Positions 1-7,298 of a stretch of DNA of 45,744 nt are shown one piece after another (positions within the stretch are counted from its first letter, which is position 1; each line of letters begins with the position of its first letter). The stretch spans positions 1 to 45,744 of the forward strand of contig LFTH01000067.1 in assembly GCA_001513365.1 (NCBI GenBank). Direction: 5' to 3'. The translations under genes and the position numbers were made by a program. Origin of the DNA: Clostridiales bacterium DTU033 (lineage in GTDB: Bacteria; Bacillota; Clostridia; Oscillospirales; Acutalibacteraceae). The notes beneath the pieces were generated by a model. That model ran no database searches. It was not told where the DNA came from and worked only from the letters and a program-made list of their open reading frames with translations.

Positions 1-7
1 TCAAAGA

Positions 8-43
8 AAACAGGCATTTTCACCCGCGTGAAAATGCCTGTTT
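8..43 (-). terminator. Intrinsic terminator downstream of the membrane-protein gene
   Basis: A perfect 16-bp inverted repeat (8-23 with 28-43) closes on a 4-base loop. Read on the minus strand it runs into a T-rich tail (bases 10 to 1), so it would stop minus-strand transcription coming from the gene that ends at 100. Confidence 0.75.
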
Positions 44-55
44 ATCGACAGTCTG

Positions 56-86
56 AAAGCCCTGAACTGATAACGTTCAGGGCTTT
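56..86 (-). terminator. Second hairpin in tandem, same 3' end
   Basis: A 12-bp perfect stem (56-67 with 75-86) has a 7-base loop and ends in TTT on the minus strand. It lies between the stop codon at 100 and the stronger hairpin at 8-43, so the transcript end appears to carry two tandem hairpins. The T tail is short, so this one may be only an auxiliary terminator. Confidence 0.5.
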
Positions 87-99
87 AGTATGCAAAGGC

Positions 100-1083
100 T
101 TAATAATCGTTGCGGCGAAGGTCATCGAGTATTTCATCCACAGTCGGCGTTTTCTGTTCCGGTTGCAGGCTTTCGCTCTGTTCTTCGGCGCCGGCTGTTA
201 TATCTTCTTCATCCCTTTTCAATTCGCCGTTATCAGAGGGTCGGCTGCCGAAAATCAGCACGACCGAGGTGCAAAGGGCGAATACGCCGATACAGAAATC
301 CACAAATCCCGCAAGCCGGCTCGCGTTATATGCGTCGGTTTCGCCGAGCATATACAGCAGCACCGATGTAACAGTGCCGGACAGCGACATCATGGCGGCG
401 CACAGGCTGAAAAACGGCACCGGCTGCCTTGTCGTGCCCTGTTTTGCGGTTTTGGAGATGTACTTTGAAAACGAGAACAGAAAGAGCATTGAGGAAATGA
501 CCATCACAAAATCATAAAAGCTCTGTTCGACCGGAATGGCGCTTGAGTATGAGATTTCGTACCGTACAATCCTGACCCAAATCCAGATTACCGGAGTGAG
601 CGCGGCAAGCGAGAACACAGGGCTGATTACCGGCCCCTCCCCGACGAGCTTATGGCCGAGATACACGAAGAATATGCCCGCCATAACCCCGAAAGCCAGT
701 GTTGCCGCAAGGGTGGCGGCGTCAAGACCGCTGATTACCCTCTCGTTCGGCGGAGGGGTGAGGCCAAACGCTATCCACTGCCACCAGTCAAATACCGAGG
801 AAATAATCAGCGCGAAACCCAATACGATTGCAGAAACGCTCACCGGCATTCGCTCCCGCCGCGGGATGTCATTCAGATGGTATATGCCGCGCCTGCCCGC
901 CATTGTCATAACAGCCAGAACAGCAACGGCTGCCAGCATAAATCCTATTATGAAATAGCTAACTTTGAATACGCCGGTATCGGTCTCCTGCATGCGCGGG
1001 GTTATGATTACGCGCAGGACAGTGGTCAGCGCCGCTGCCGCTAACATTGTCCAGAAAGCCGCGGGAAGAAAACGCTTTTTCAT
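100..1083 (-). CDS. Unknown multi-pass membrane protein
   Basis: This is a 327-residue protein that I do not recognise. It has about eight hydrophobic segments: residues roughly 8-28, 43-62, 82-102, 125-148, 157-175, 192-210, 228-248 and 262-282. A soluble, acidic, glutamate-rich C-terminal tail of about 45 residues follows and ends with the motif TVDEILDDLRR. The pattern suggests an integral membrane protein with a cytoplasmic tail that could contact a partner, but no function can be assigned. It lies 47 bases downstream of citrate synthase on the same strand and may be co-transcribed with it. Two tandem hairpins follow its stop codon. The methionine at 1083 is the only well-placed start. 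I am confident it is a real gene because of its length, its coherent membrane topology and the terminators behind it. Confidence 0.75.
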   Translation of the reverse strand: MKKRFLPAAFWTMLAAAALTTVLRVIITPRMQETDTGVFKVSYFIIGFMLAAVAVLAVMTMAGRRGIYHLNDIPRRERMPVSVSAIVLGFALIISSVFDWWQWIAFGLTPPPNERVISGLDAATLAATLAFGVMAGIFFVYLGHKLVGEGPVISPVFSLAALTPVIWIWVRIVRYEISYSSAIPVEQSFYDFVMVISSMLFLFSFSKYISKTAKQGTTRQPVPFFSLCAAMMSLSGTVTSVLLYMLGETDAYNASRLAGFVDFCIGVFALCTSVVLIFGSRPSDNGELKRDEEDITAGAEEQSESLQPEQKTPTVDEILDDLRRNDY

Positions 1084-1103
1084 GCTGCAACCAACCTTTT
1101 ATC

Positions 1104-1126
1104 CCTTCCGGTTTTCAGCCGGAAGG
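1104..1126 (-). other. Intergenic stem-loop between citrate synthase and the membrane protein
   Basis: An 8-bp GC-rich stem (1104-1111 with 1119-1126) with a 7-base loop sits five bases after the citrate synthase stop codon. On the minus strand no T-run follows it, so it is not a good intrinsic terminator. It could be a 3'-end stabiliser or processing site that sets the ratio of the two messages. Confidence 0.4.
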
Positions 1127-1130
1127 ATTA

Positions 1131-2498
1131 TTATTCTCGCTCGTTCAGCGGGATATAACTCCTTAAAGGAGCCAAAGACTTGTATGCGGGGCGGATTATA
1201 CGGTTGCCGGTAGTGATTTCCTCAATCCGGTGGGCGCACCACCCGGCCACCCGTGCGACAGCAAACAGAGGAGTGAACAAATCCTCGCAGATACCGAGGG
1301 TACGATATACAAGGCCTGAATATAAGTCTACATTCGCGCAGATTGCCCTATTAATCCCCTTGACTTTGGCGAAAATTTTCGGAGTCAGTTTTTCAACCAT
1401 TTCGAGCAGTCTGAAATCCTCTCCGAAGCCTTTTTGTTCCGCGAGTTTGTACGCGGACTGCTTAAGTACTACAGCGCGCGGGTCGGACAGGGTGTATATC
1501 GCGTGCCCCATTCCGTAAATAAGCCCTGAACGGTCGCCGGCTTCGCGTTTGATTATTCGGGTCAAAAACCTTTCGACTTCTTCCTCGTCGTTCCAGTCCC
1601 TGACCCCTTCCTTAATATAATCCAGCATCTCCATGACTTTGATATTGGCTCCGCCGTGGCGGTGGCCTTTCAGGGAGCCAATCGCGGCGGCGATTGCCGA
1701 ATATGTATCTGTGCAGGTGGAGGATAAAACCCTTGCGGCAAAGGTGGAGTTGTTCCCGCCGCCGTGTTCGGCGTGGAGCATAAGGCACAAATCCAGAAGT
1801 TTAGCCTCGTCATCGGTATACTGTTTGTTGGCGCGTATTGTGCGCAGTATGGTCTCAGCGGTACCGAGGCCTCGTATCATCGGGTGAAAGTACATGCTTT
1901 TTTTATCGTAGTGGCGCCGCTTGACCTGATATGCGTACGCCATTATGGTCGGGAGCATCGCGGTTATCCTGATTGACTGCCGCAAAAGGTTTTCAAGCGA
2001 CAAATCGTCAGGGTTCCGGTCGTAGGAGTAAAGGGCAAGAACTGCCTGCGCGAGTTTGTTCATGATGTTCGGCGAAGGCGCCTTAATTATCATGTCCTCG
2101 GCGAAATATTCGGGCAGTTCCCTGCAGTCGGACAGCAGCTCGCAGAACATATCGAGCTGGGCTTTGGTAGGCAGGTTTCCAAAAAGCAGCAGCCACGCGG
2201 TTTCCTCAAACCCGAACCTCTTTTCGTGCGCGCAGCCGTTAACCAGTTCGTAAATGTCAATCCCGCGGTAGGTGAGCTGTCCCTCGACGGGGGATTTCTC
2301 ACCTTCGCTGATGACATACCCGTGCACGTTGCAGATAAGGGTAAGCCCGGCAACTACGCCGGAGCCGTCCGGGTTTCTCAATCCGCGTTTTACATCGTAC
2401 TGTTCAAATTTAGAAGGGTCAATGCAGTTATTTTTTTTAAATTCCTCGCATAGTGATGTTAAGACGGAGTCGGAAATACTGACGTGGCTATATTCCAT
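1131..2498 (-). CDS. gltA: Citrate synthase (citrate/2-methylcitrate synthase family)
   Basis: The product condenses oxaloacetate with acetyl-CoA to give citrate, the entry to the oxidative branch of the TCA cycle and to glutamate synthesis. The 455-residue protein carries the family landmarks: the first active-site histidine region LMLHAEHGGGNNS (about residues 242-254), SLKGHRHGGAN (about 274-284) with the second histidine, and GMGHAIYTLSDPRA (about 323-336) with a third. The C-terminal arginine-rich region matches the clostridial class, which is longer than the roughly 370-residue Bacillus CitZ. A 2-methylcitrate activity cannot be excluded from sequence, but no propionate genes are near. 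It has its own sigma-A-type promoter at 2543-2571 with a palindrome in the spacer. Confidence 0.95.
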   Translation of the reverse strand: MEYSHVSISDSVLTSLCEEFKKNNCIDPSKFEQYDVKRGLRNPDGSGVVAGLTLICNVHGYVISEGEKSPVEGQLTYRGIDIYELVNGCAHEKRFGFEETAWLLLFGNLPTKAQLDMFCELLSDCRELPEYFAEDMIIKAPSPNIMNKLAQAVLALYSYDRNPDDLSLENLLRQSIRITAMLPTIMAYAYQVKRRHYDKKSMYFHPMIRGLGTAETILRTIRANKQYTDDEAKLLDLCLMLHAEHGGGNNSTFAARVLSSTCTDTYSAIAAAIGSLKGHRHGGANIKVMEMLDYIKEGVRDWNDEEEVERFLTRIIKREAGDRSGLIYGMGHAIYTLSDPRAVVLKQSAYKLAEQKGFGEDFRLLEMVEKLTPKIFAKVKGINRAICANVDLYSGLVYRTLGICEDLFTPLFAVARVAGWCAHRIEEITTGNRIIRPAYKSLAPLRSYIPLNERE

Positions 2499-2542
2499 AG
2501 GCTAGCTATCCTTTCAAAACAGGCTGTTGATTAATTGTTCCA

Positions 2543-2571
2543 ATTATATTAAACCTGCAGGTTAAAGTCAA
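2543..2571 (-). promoter_or_regulatory. Sigma-A promoter of citrate synthase with a palindromic spacer
   Basis: On the minus strand, TTGACT (2571-2566) and TATAAT (2548-2543) are separated by exactly 17 bases. The spacer is almost entirely an 18-bp inverted repeat at 2549-2566, TTAAACCTGCAGGTTAAA, with one mismatched pair. A protein bound there would sit between the -35 and -10 elements, so repression or MerR-type distortion control is plausible. The palindrome and promoter are seen directly; regulation is inferred. Confidence 0.7.
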
Positions 2572-2723
2572 TAACGATTACTCAAATCCATCGCCGTTAT
2601 GCAGGAATATTTCCGGCCGGTTTCAAAATAAGGGCAAATTTTGCGCCGGTTTAAGGAGTTTTGAACAAAATCTGAAAGAATAAACAGAGGATTTTTCGTT
2701 ATGATACAGAAAGGAGAAGGAAA

Positions 2724-3719
2724 GTGCGGCGGTATCTGATTTGGGCGGCGGTTGTCTACCTGCTGCTGCTGTTGTTCCCCCTGCCGCTTTTGGGAAAATC
2801 CGAGCCAAAAACACAAAAAAAGCCGCAAAAAGAATTCTCAGCCCTGCCCGGCGCGGATAAAGACGGCGATAGCAAAGGGGTATTCCGCCTCCAAAGCGCA
2901 GACACCGGGGAGGTGTACGAGGTGCCGGAGCTCGATTTTGTGATAGGCGCGGTGAGCGCCGAGATGTACCCCACTTACCACACCGAAGCCCTGAAAGCGC
3001 AGGCTGTCGCCTCGTACACATATTACAGCGCAATCAGAAAGCGCAGCAGGGCAAACCCCGCAAAGGAGTTAAAAGGCGCGGATTTTTCGGACAAACAGCT
3101 CGGTTTTAATGTTTTTTACACCAAAGAACAGCTTAAAGAGCGGTGGAAGGACGGTTTTGAGGTATATTACAAAAAAGTAAGCGACGCGGTGGAATCAGTA
3201 TTCGAAAAACTGATTACATACGACGACCAGCCTATCACTGCGGTTTACCACGCCATCAGCGCGGGGACAACCGAAGACGCCGCGGTGCTGTGGGGGACAT
3301 CCTACCCTTACCTTCAGCCGGTCCCCAGCCCCGGCGACAAGCTCTCGCCGGATTACCTGACAGAGGCGTCCTTCACGCCGGATGAGCTTAATGAAAAGCT
3401 TAGCAGGGCCGAAGGGTTTAAAGCGAGCGGGGAGCCGGATAAATGGATTAAGGACAAACCGCAGACCTCTGCGTCCGGCACCGTAACACAGATTGAAATA
3501 TGCGGCAGGGTTTTTACAGGCGTTGAAATACGGGAACTGCTGGGTTTAAGGTCCGCGTGCTTTTCGGTGCGGTACGGGGACGGAGAGTTTGTTTTCACGG
3601 TATCAGGTTACGGGCATAACGTCGGCATGAGCCAGTACGGCGCGGACTATCTGGCGCGGCAGGGCATGACATACGAGGAAATCCTGCGCTATTATTATAC
3701 CGACGTCCAAATCAAATAA
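2724..3719 (+). CDS. spoIID: Stage II sporulation protein D (SpoIID/LytB family)
   Basis: SpoIID is the membrane-anchored lytic transglycosylase that, with SpoIIP and SpoIIM, drives engulfment of the forespore by cutting glycan strands after amide cleavage. The 331-residue protein begins with a hydrophobic signal-anchor (about residues 3-20), then a charged linker. The SpoIID domain runs from about residue 50 to the end. It includes VIGAVSAEMYPTYHTEALKA with the expected catalytic glutamate of SAEM, and a C-terminal GYGHNVGMSQYGA motif typical of the family. The start is a GTG at 2724 placed seven bases after AAGGAG (2711-2716). It converges on folE, the stop codons being six bases apart with no terminator seen. 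No clear sigma-E promoter was found. Confidence 0.93.
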   Translation: MRRYLIWAAVVYLLLLLFPLPLLGKSEPKTQKKPQKEFSALPGADKDGDSKGVFRLQSADTGEVYEVPELDFVIGAVSAEMYPTYHTEALKAQAVASYTYYSAIRKRSRANPAKELKGADFSDKQLGFNVFYTKEQLKERWKDGFEVYYKKVSDAVESVFEKLITYDDQPITAVYHAISAGTTEDAAVLWGTSYPYLQPVPSPGDKLSPDYLTEASFTPDELNEKLSRAEGFKASGEPDKWIKDKPQTSASGTVTQIEICGRVFTGVEIRELLGLRSACFSVRYGDGEFVFTVSGYGHNVGMSQYGADYLARQGMTYEEILRYYYTDVQIK

Positions 3720-3725
3720 TCACCG

Positions 3726-4286
3726 CTACTTTGACGCAAGCAGGGTTAGAGCCTCGGAGCGGGCTCTCGCGTCCGATTTCATACGCCCGCGCAGCGCCGA
3801 GGTCTGGGTGCGGCAGCCGGCGGCACGGGCGCCCCTCATGGTCATGCACAGGTGCTCGGCCTCGATAATCACCGCCACCCCCTGCGGGTTAATCTGCTTT
3901 TCGAGAAAATCGGCGATTTGGGTGGTCAGCCTTTCCTGAAGTTGGGGGCGGCGGGCAAAGCAGGAGACAATGCGCGCGAGTTTGGATAATCCGATAACCT
4001 TGCCGTCGCGGGGGATGTACGCGATATGGGCGACCCCGAAAAAGGGCACCAGATGGTGCTCGCATACCGAATACAGAGGTATATCCCGCACCGTAATCAT
4101 CTCGTCGTTTTCTTTCTCGTTAAAAATCTTCAGATGGCTTTCGGGATTTTCGGTAAGCCCCGAAAAAATTTCCTCGCACATATCGGCGACCCGCCGCGGG
4201 GTTTCTTTCAGCTCCGCCCTGTCCGGGTTTTCTCCGATTGCAATCAATATTTCACGCACAGCAGCCTTAATCCGCTCTTTATCCAT
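3726..4286 (-). CDS. folE: GTP cyclohydrolase I
   Basis: FolE converts GTP to 7,8-dihydroneopterin triphosphate, the first step of tetrahydrofolate synthesis (and of queuosine in some bacteria). The family motifs are present: [18 protein letters not shown] with the zinc-binding Cys and His, [19 protein letters not shown] and [13 protein letters not shown] with the second zinc cysteine. I chose the ATG at 4286 because GGAAGGAGG precedes it at ideal spacing and it gives 186 residues, the usual family length; an in-frame upstream extension to 4370 lacks conservation and runs through the promoter. No other folate genes adjoin it. The stop codon is six bases from that of spoIID. Confidence 0.95.
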   Translation of the reverse strand: MDKERIKAAVREILIAIGENPDRAELKETPRRVADMCEEIFSGLTENPESHLKIFNEKENDEMITVRDIPLYSVCEHHLVPFFGVAHIAYIPRDGKVIGLSKLARIVSCFARRPQLQERLTTQIADFLEKQINPQGVAVIIEAEHLCMTMRGARAAGCRTQTSALRGRMKSDARARSEALTLLASK

Positions 4287-4349
4287 GCGCCGGCCTCCTT
4301 CCTGATTTTGCGGCCCGCGGTTTGCGCGCCGATGTAAGAACATGAAAAA

Positions 4350-4378
4350 ATTATACCCCCGCCTTTGCAAAACGTCAA
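4350..4378 (-). promoter_or_regulatory. Sigma-A promoter of folE
   Basis: On the minus strand, TTGACG (4378-4373) and TATAAT (4355-4350) are separated by exactly 17 bases. Transcription would begin near 4343, giving folE a leader of roughly 57 bases. Confidence 0.7.
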
Positions 4379-4524
4379 CACGGTTAATTTTTTATAACCA
4401 GCGAGGCGGGCGGTGCGGTCGCGTTTTTATGGGAAATTGATAAATCCTTGTCGAATTTGCACACTTTTATCGGATGAATGAATAGGTGTCGGCAGACAAA
4501 AGGGGAGGATTTGGATTTTTGCAC

Positions 4525-4553
4525 TTGACACAAAGTCCGCAGCATTATACAAT
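4525..4553 (+). promoter_or_regulatory. Strong sigma-A promoter of rny
   Basis: A consensus TTGACA (4525-4530) is followed after exactly 17 bases by TACAAT (4548-4553). Transcription is expected to start near 4560, leaving about 160 bases of leader before the rny start. Confidence 0.75.
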
Positions 4554-4559
4554 ATTCTT

Positions 4560-4720
4560 TAGGTTTACGTTTAATTACCTTTGCTTTGGATGGCAGTGCT
4601 GTAAAAGGGACAAGCTTCAGGGAGTTTTGCCGGAGAGTGCATCCGGGACGATTGAACCCGTTAGAGACTATAACAAAATCCGCATTATAAGGAGGATTAC
4701 AAAGGAGGTGTAGCATCTAA
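4560..4720 (+). other. Long 5' leader of rny
   Basis: The 434-base gap between folE and rny holds the two divergent promoters and this leader. I see no convincing protein in it: the longest open frames lack conserved character and ribosome sites. The leader ends with two Shine-Dalgarno-like blocks, AAGGAGG (4688-4694) and AAAGGAGGTG (4701-4710), of which the second is correctly spaced for the GTG at 4721. Its length leaves room for autoregulation by RNase Y, but I recognise no known riboswitch. Confidence 0.4.
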
Positions 4721-6289
4721 GTGCCAGATTTTGTAATGAATATTATTTTTTGCGCGGCTGGACTGGTTGTCGGCTGTTTACTTGCGGGAATTATCGCCTT
4801 CAGATTAGGTGTTTCTCATAGAAAGAAGATTGCGGAAAAAACCATAGGCTCGGCCGAAGACGAAGCAAAGAGGATAGTAAGCGAGGCTCTTAACGCCGCG
4901 GAATCAAAAAAGAAGGAGATTTTACTTGAAGCCAAGGATGAAATCCATCGTCAGCGCACCGAACTGGAGCGCGAGTTAAAGGAACGGCGGGTTGATATCC
5001 AGAGGCAGGAACGGCGCCTTCAGCAGAAGGAAGAGTCGCTCGACCGTAAGATAGACAACTACGAAAGAAAAGAAGAAGAGATTGCAAAAAGGCAAAAGGA
5101 AGTTGAGGCAAGACTTGCGGAAGCGGAGAAGCTGAAAAAAGAGCAGTTTGAAAAGCTTGAGCTTATTTCCGGGTTTACGTCCGAGCAGGCGAAAGAACAC
5201 CTGTTGAGCATTCTTGAAAGCGAGCTTATCCACGAGAAAGCGCGCAAAATTTCGGAGATTGAATCCCAAATCCGCGATGAGGCGGACCAGCGTGCGCGCG
5301 AGCTGATTACCCACGCCATCCAGAGGTGCGCGGCGGACCAGGTAACCGAATCCACGGTTTCGGTTGTGCCGCTCCCGAACGATGAGATGAAGGGGCGTAT
5401 TATCGGGCGCGAAGGCCGCAACATCCGAGCAATCGAAACGTTGACCGGTGTAGATTTGATAATTGACGACACACCTGAAGCAATTACTCTGTCCAGCTTT
5501 GACCCTGTACGCAGGGAAATCGCACGGATTGCGCTTGAAAGGCTGATTTCGGACGGGCGTATCCATCCCGCAAGGATTGAGGAAATGGTGGAAAAAGCCC
5601 GCCGCGAAGTCGAGGCTACAATCAAGCAGGAAGGCGAGCGGGCGGTTATTGAAACCGGCCTGCACGGGATTTCCCCCGAAATCATCAAGCTGCTTGGGCG
5701 GCTGCATTACCGCACAAGCTATGGCCAGAATGTACTGAACCATTCAAAGGAAGTGGCTTTTCTTTCGGGAATTATGGCAAGCGAACTGGGAATTGACCCG
5801 GCTATCGCGCGCCGAGCGGGCCTGCTCCATGATATCGGCAAGGCTGTGGACCACGAAGTGGAAGGCTCTCACGTCGAGATTGGCATTGATATCGCCAGAA
5901 AGCACAAGGAAGGCGATGCGGTAATCCACGCAATCCAGGCTCACCACGGCGATGTGGAGCCCAAAACCATTGTGGCCTGCCTTGTTCAGGCGGCCGACGC
6001 GATATCAGCGGCAAGGCCGGGCGCCCGCCGAGAAAACCTTGAGAGCTATATCAAGCGGCTTGAAAAACTTGAGGAAATCGCGAACGAATTCGAAGGCGTT
6101 GAACGCTCTTTTGCCATCCAAGCCGGCCGTGAGGTACGGATTATCGTGCGTCCGGAAACAATCAGCGATGACCAGATGGTTATTCTCGCGCGTGAAATCG
6201 CGAAGAAAATCGAAGAAAATCTTGAGTATCCCGGCCAGATTAAAGTAAACCTGATTCGCGAAAACCGCGCCATCGAATACGCGAAATAA
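4721..6289 (+). CDS. rny: Ribonuclease Y
   Basis: RNase Y is the membrane-anchored endoribonuclease that starts bulk mRNA decay in Firmicutes. The 522-residue protein has the full architecture: an N-terminal transmembrane helix (about 5-26), a long charged coiled coil (about 30-170), a KH RNA-binding domain (about 210-280, with [15 protein letters not shown]), and an HD hydrolase domain with [11 protein letters not shown] (about 338) and [12 protein letters not shown] (about 367), whose His-Asp pair binds the catalytic metal. The GTG start at 4721 is supported by AAAGGAGGTG ten bases upstream; a later ATG at 4736 would shorten the membrane anchor. It is followed by a terminator and then ymdB, its usual partner in Firmicutes. 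Confidence 0.97.
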   Translation: MPDFVMNIIFCAAGLVVGCLLAGIIAFRLGVSHRKKIAEKTIGSAEDEAKRIVSEALNAAESKKKEILLEAKDEIHRQRTELERELKERRVDIQRQERRLQQKEESLDRKIDNYERKEEEIAKRQKEVEARLAEAEKLKKEQFEKLELISGFTSEQAKEHLLSILESELIHEKARKISEIESQIRDEADQRARELITHAIQRCAADQVTESTVSVVPLPNDEMKGRIIGREGRNIRAIETLTGVDLIIDDTPEAITLSSFDPVRREIARIALERLISDGRIHPARIEEMVEKARREVEATIKQEGERAVIETGLHGISPEIIKLLGRLHYRTSYGQNVLNHSKEVAFLSGIMASELGIDPAIARRAGLLHDIGKAVDHEVEGSHVEIGIDIARKHKEGDAVIHAIQAHHGDVEPKTIVACLVQAADAISAARPGARRENLESYIKRLEKLEEIANEFEGVERSFAIQAGREVRIIVRPETISDDQMVILAREIAKKIEENLEYPGQIKVNLIRENRAIEYAK

Positions 6290-6310
6290 AAACCTGACTT
6301 TGCAAAACAG

Positions 6311-6337
6311 CGGCGTCCCGGTTTTGGGACGCCGTTT
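6311..6337 (+). terminator. Intrinsic terminator after rny
   Basis: A 9-bp GC-rich stem (6311-6319 with 6326-6334) with a 6-base loop is followed by only three T before mixed sequence. It probably terminates part of rny transcription before ymdB. Confidence 0.6.
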
Positions 6338-6427
6338 CAGCAATAATTTAGTATAGTGTTCGGGCAAATATATTTTGGTTGTTTTTGCAATAATATGATG
6401 TGTGAGACGTAGAGAGGATTGTTACCG

Positions 6428-7201
6428 ATGAAAGTGCTGTGCGTGGGGGACGTAGTCGGCAGTATAGGGCGTGGCATGCTGCGCAAGGCTCTTCCCTCGA
6501 TTAAACAGGAATACGCGGTTGACGTGTGCATTGTGAATGGAGAAAATGCGGCCGACGGAAACGGCTTGACACCTGCGGCGGCAAACAATATTTTTGAAAG
6601 CGGCGCGGACGTGATTACAGGCGGGAACCACACCTACAAACGCAGGGAAATCTATAAAACCCTGAATTCCGACAACAGGATTATCCGCCCCGGCAACTAC
6701 CCGCCGGGCGCCCCCGGCAGGGGGTACTGCGTTGTGAACAATGAGCGCGGCGCGGTGGCGGTAATCAATCTTCTTGGGGTGGTGTATATGGAGCCGCTCG
6801 GCTGCCCGTTCGAAACTCTTGATAAATTGCTTGAGGAATTGGGCCGCCCGAAATTCTGCGTGGTTGATTTTCATGCGGAAGCAACCGCCGAGAAAAAGTC
6901 CCTGGCTTTTTATGCCGACGGGCGGGTATCCGCCGTTTTCGGCACCCACACTCACGTCCAGACAGCCGACGAGCAGGTGCTCCCGAACGGGACCGGATAT
7001 ATCACCGATGTCGGGATGACCGGCCCGACGATATCTGTTTTGGGTATCAGGCCGGACCGGGCGGTCGCCAAAATGCAAAGCAAACTGCCGACCCGTTTTT
7101 CTGTCGCCGACGGGCCCTGCCAGCTTGACGCGGTGCTTTTCACCCTTTCGGACGATACCGGCAGGACGGTGGATGTCAAACGGATTAATATAGCGGATTA
7201 A
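6428..7201 (+). CDS. ymdB: YmdB-family metallophosphoesterase (2',3'-cAMP phosphodiesterase)
   Basis: The TIGR00282/YmdB family is a dimetal phosphodiesterase; Bacillus subtilis YmdB hydrolyses 2',3'-cyclic AMP and influences biofilm and motility decisions. The metal-binding motifs are visible in order: VGDVVGSIGRG near the N-terminus, NGENAADGNGLT, GGNHTYKRREI, DFHAEATAEK and FGTHTHVQTADE, then the conserved TDVGMTGP. The ATG at 6428 follows AGAGAGG at good spacing and gives 257 residues; an in-frame TTG at 6419 is less likely. Its place behind rny is conserved in Firmicutes and fits a shared role in RNA turnover, because RNase products can yield 2',3'-cyclic nucleotides. Confidence 0.94.
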   Translation: MKVLCVGDVVGSIGRGMLRKALPSIKQEYAVDVCIVNGENAADGNGLTPAAANNIFESGADVITGGNHTYKRREIYKTLNSDNRIIRPGNYPPGAPGRGYCVVNNERGAVAVINLLGVVYMEPLGCPFETLDKLLEELGRPKFCVVDFHAEATAEKKSLAFYADGRVSAVFGTHTHVQTADEQVLPNGTGYITDVGMTGPTISVLGIRPDRAVAKMQSKLPTRFSVADGPCQLDAVLFTLSDDTGRTVDVKRINIAD

Positions 7202-7221
7202 GAATATTATTTTTAATTCTA

Positions 7222-7250
7222 TTGAACTGACAGACACAATTTTGTATACT
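7222..7250 (+). promoter_or_regulatory. Sigma-A promoter of the binding lipoprotein gene
   Basis: TTGAAC (7222-7227) and TATACT (7245-7250) are separated by 17 bases. The start codon at 7299 lies about 42 bases after the predicted transcription start. Confidence 0.6.
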
Positions 7251-7298
7251 TGTTCTCGGTATTGGAATATAAGTATTATATGAGACGGGAGGAGAAAG

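Noticed and set aside
2695-2716. Sigma-E-like -10 element (GATACAGA) before spoIID
   Set aside because: The predicted start would fall within the ribosome site, leaving spoIID without a usable leader.
4449-4455. Perfect 0A box (TGTCGAA) between folE and rny
   Set aside because: A 7-base site is expected several times by chance in a window of this size on both strands, and other copies lie inside coding sequence; it is about 70 bases upstream of the rny -35 without a paired site.
4384-4716. Open frames on both strands in the folE-rny gap
   Set aside because: They cover the two promoters and the leader, have no ribosome site, and their composition is not protein-like.
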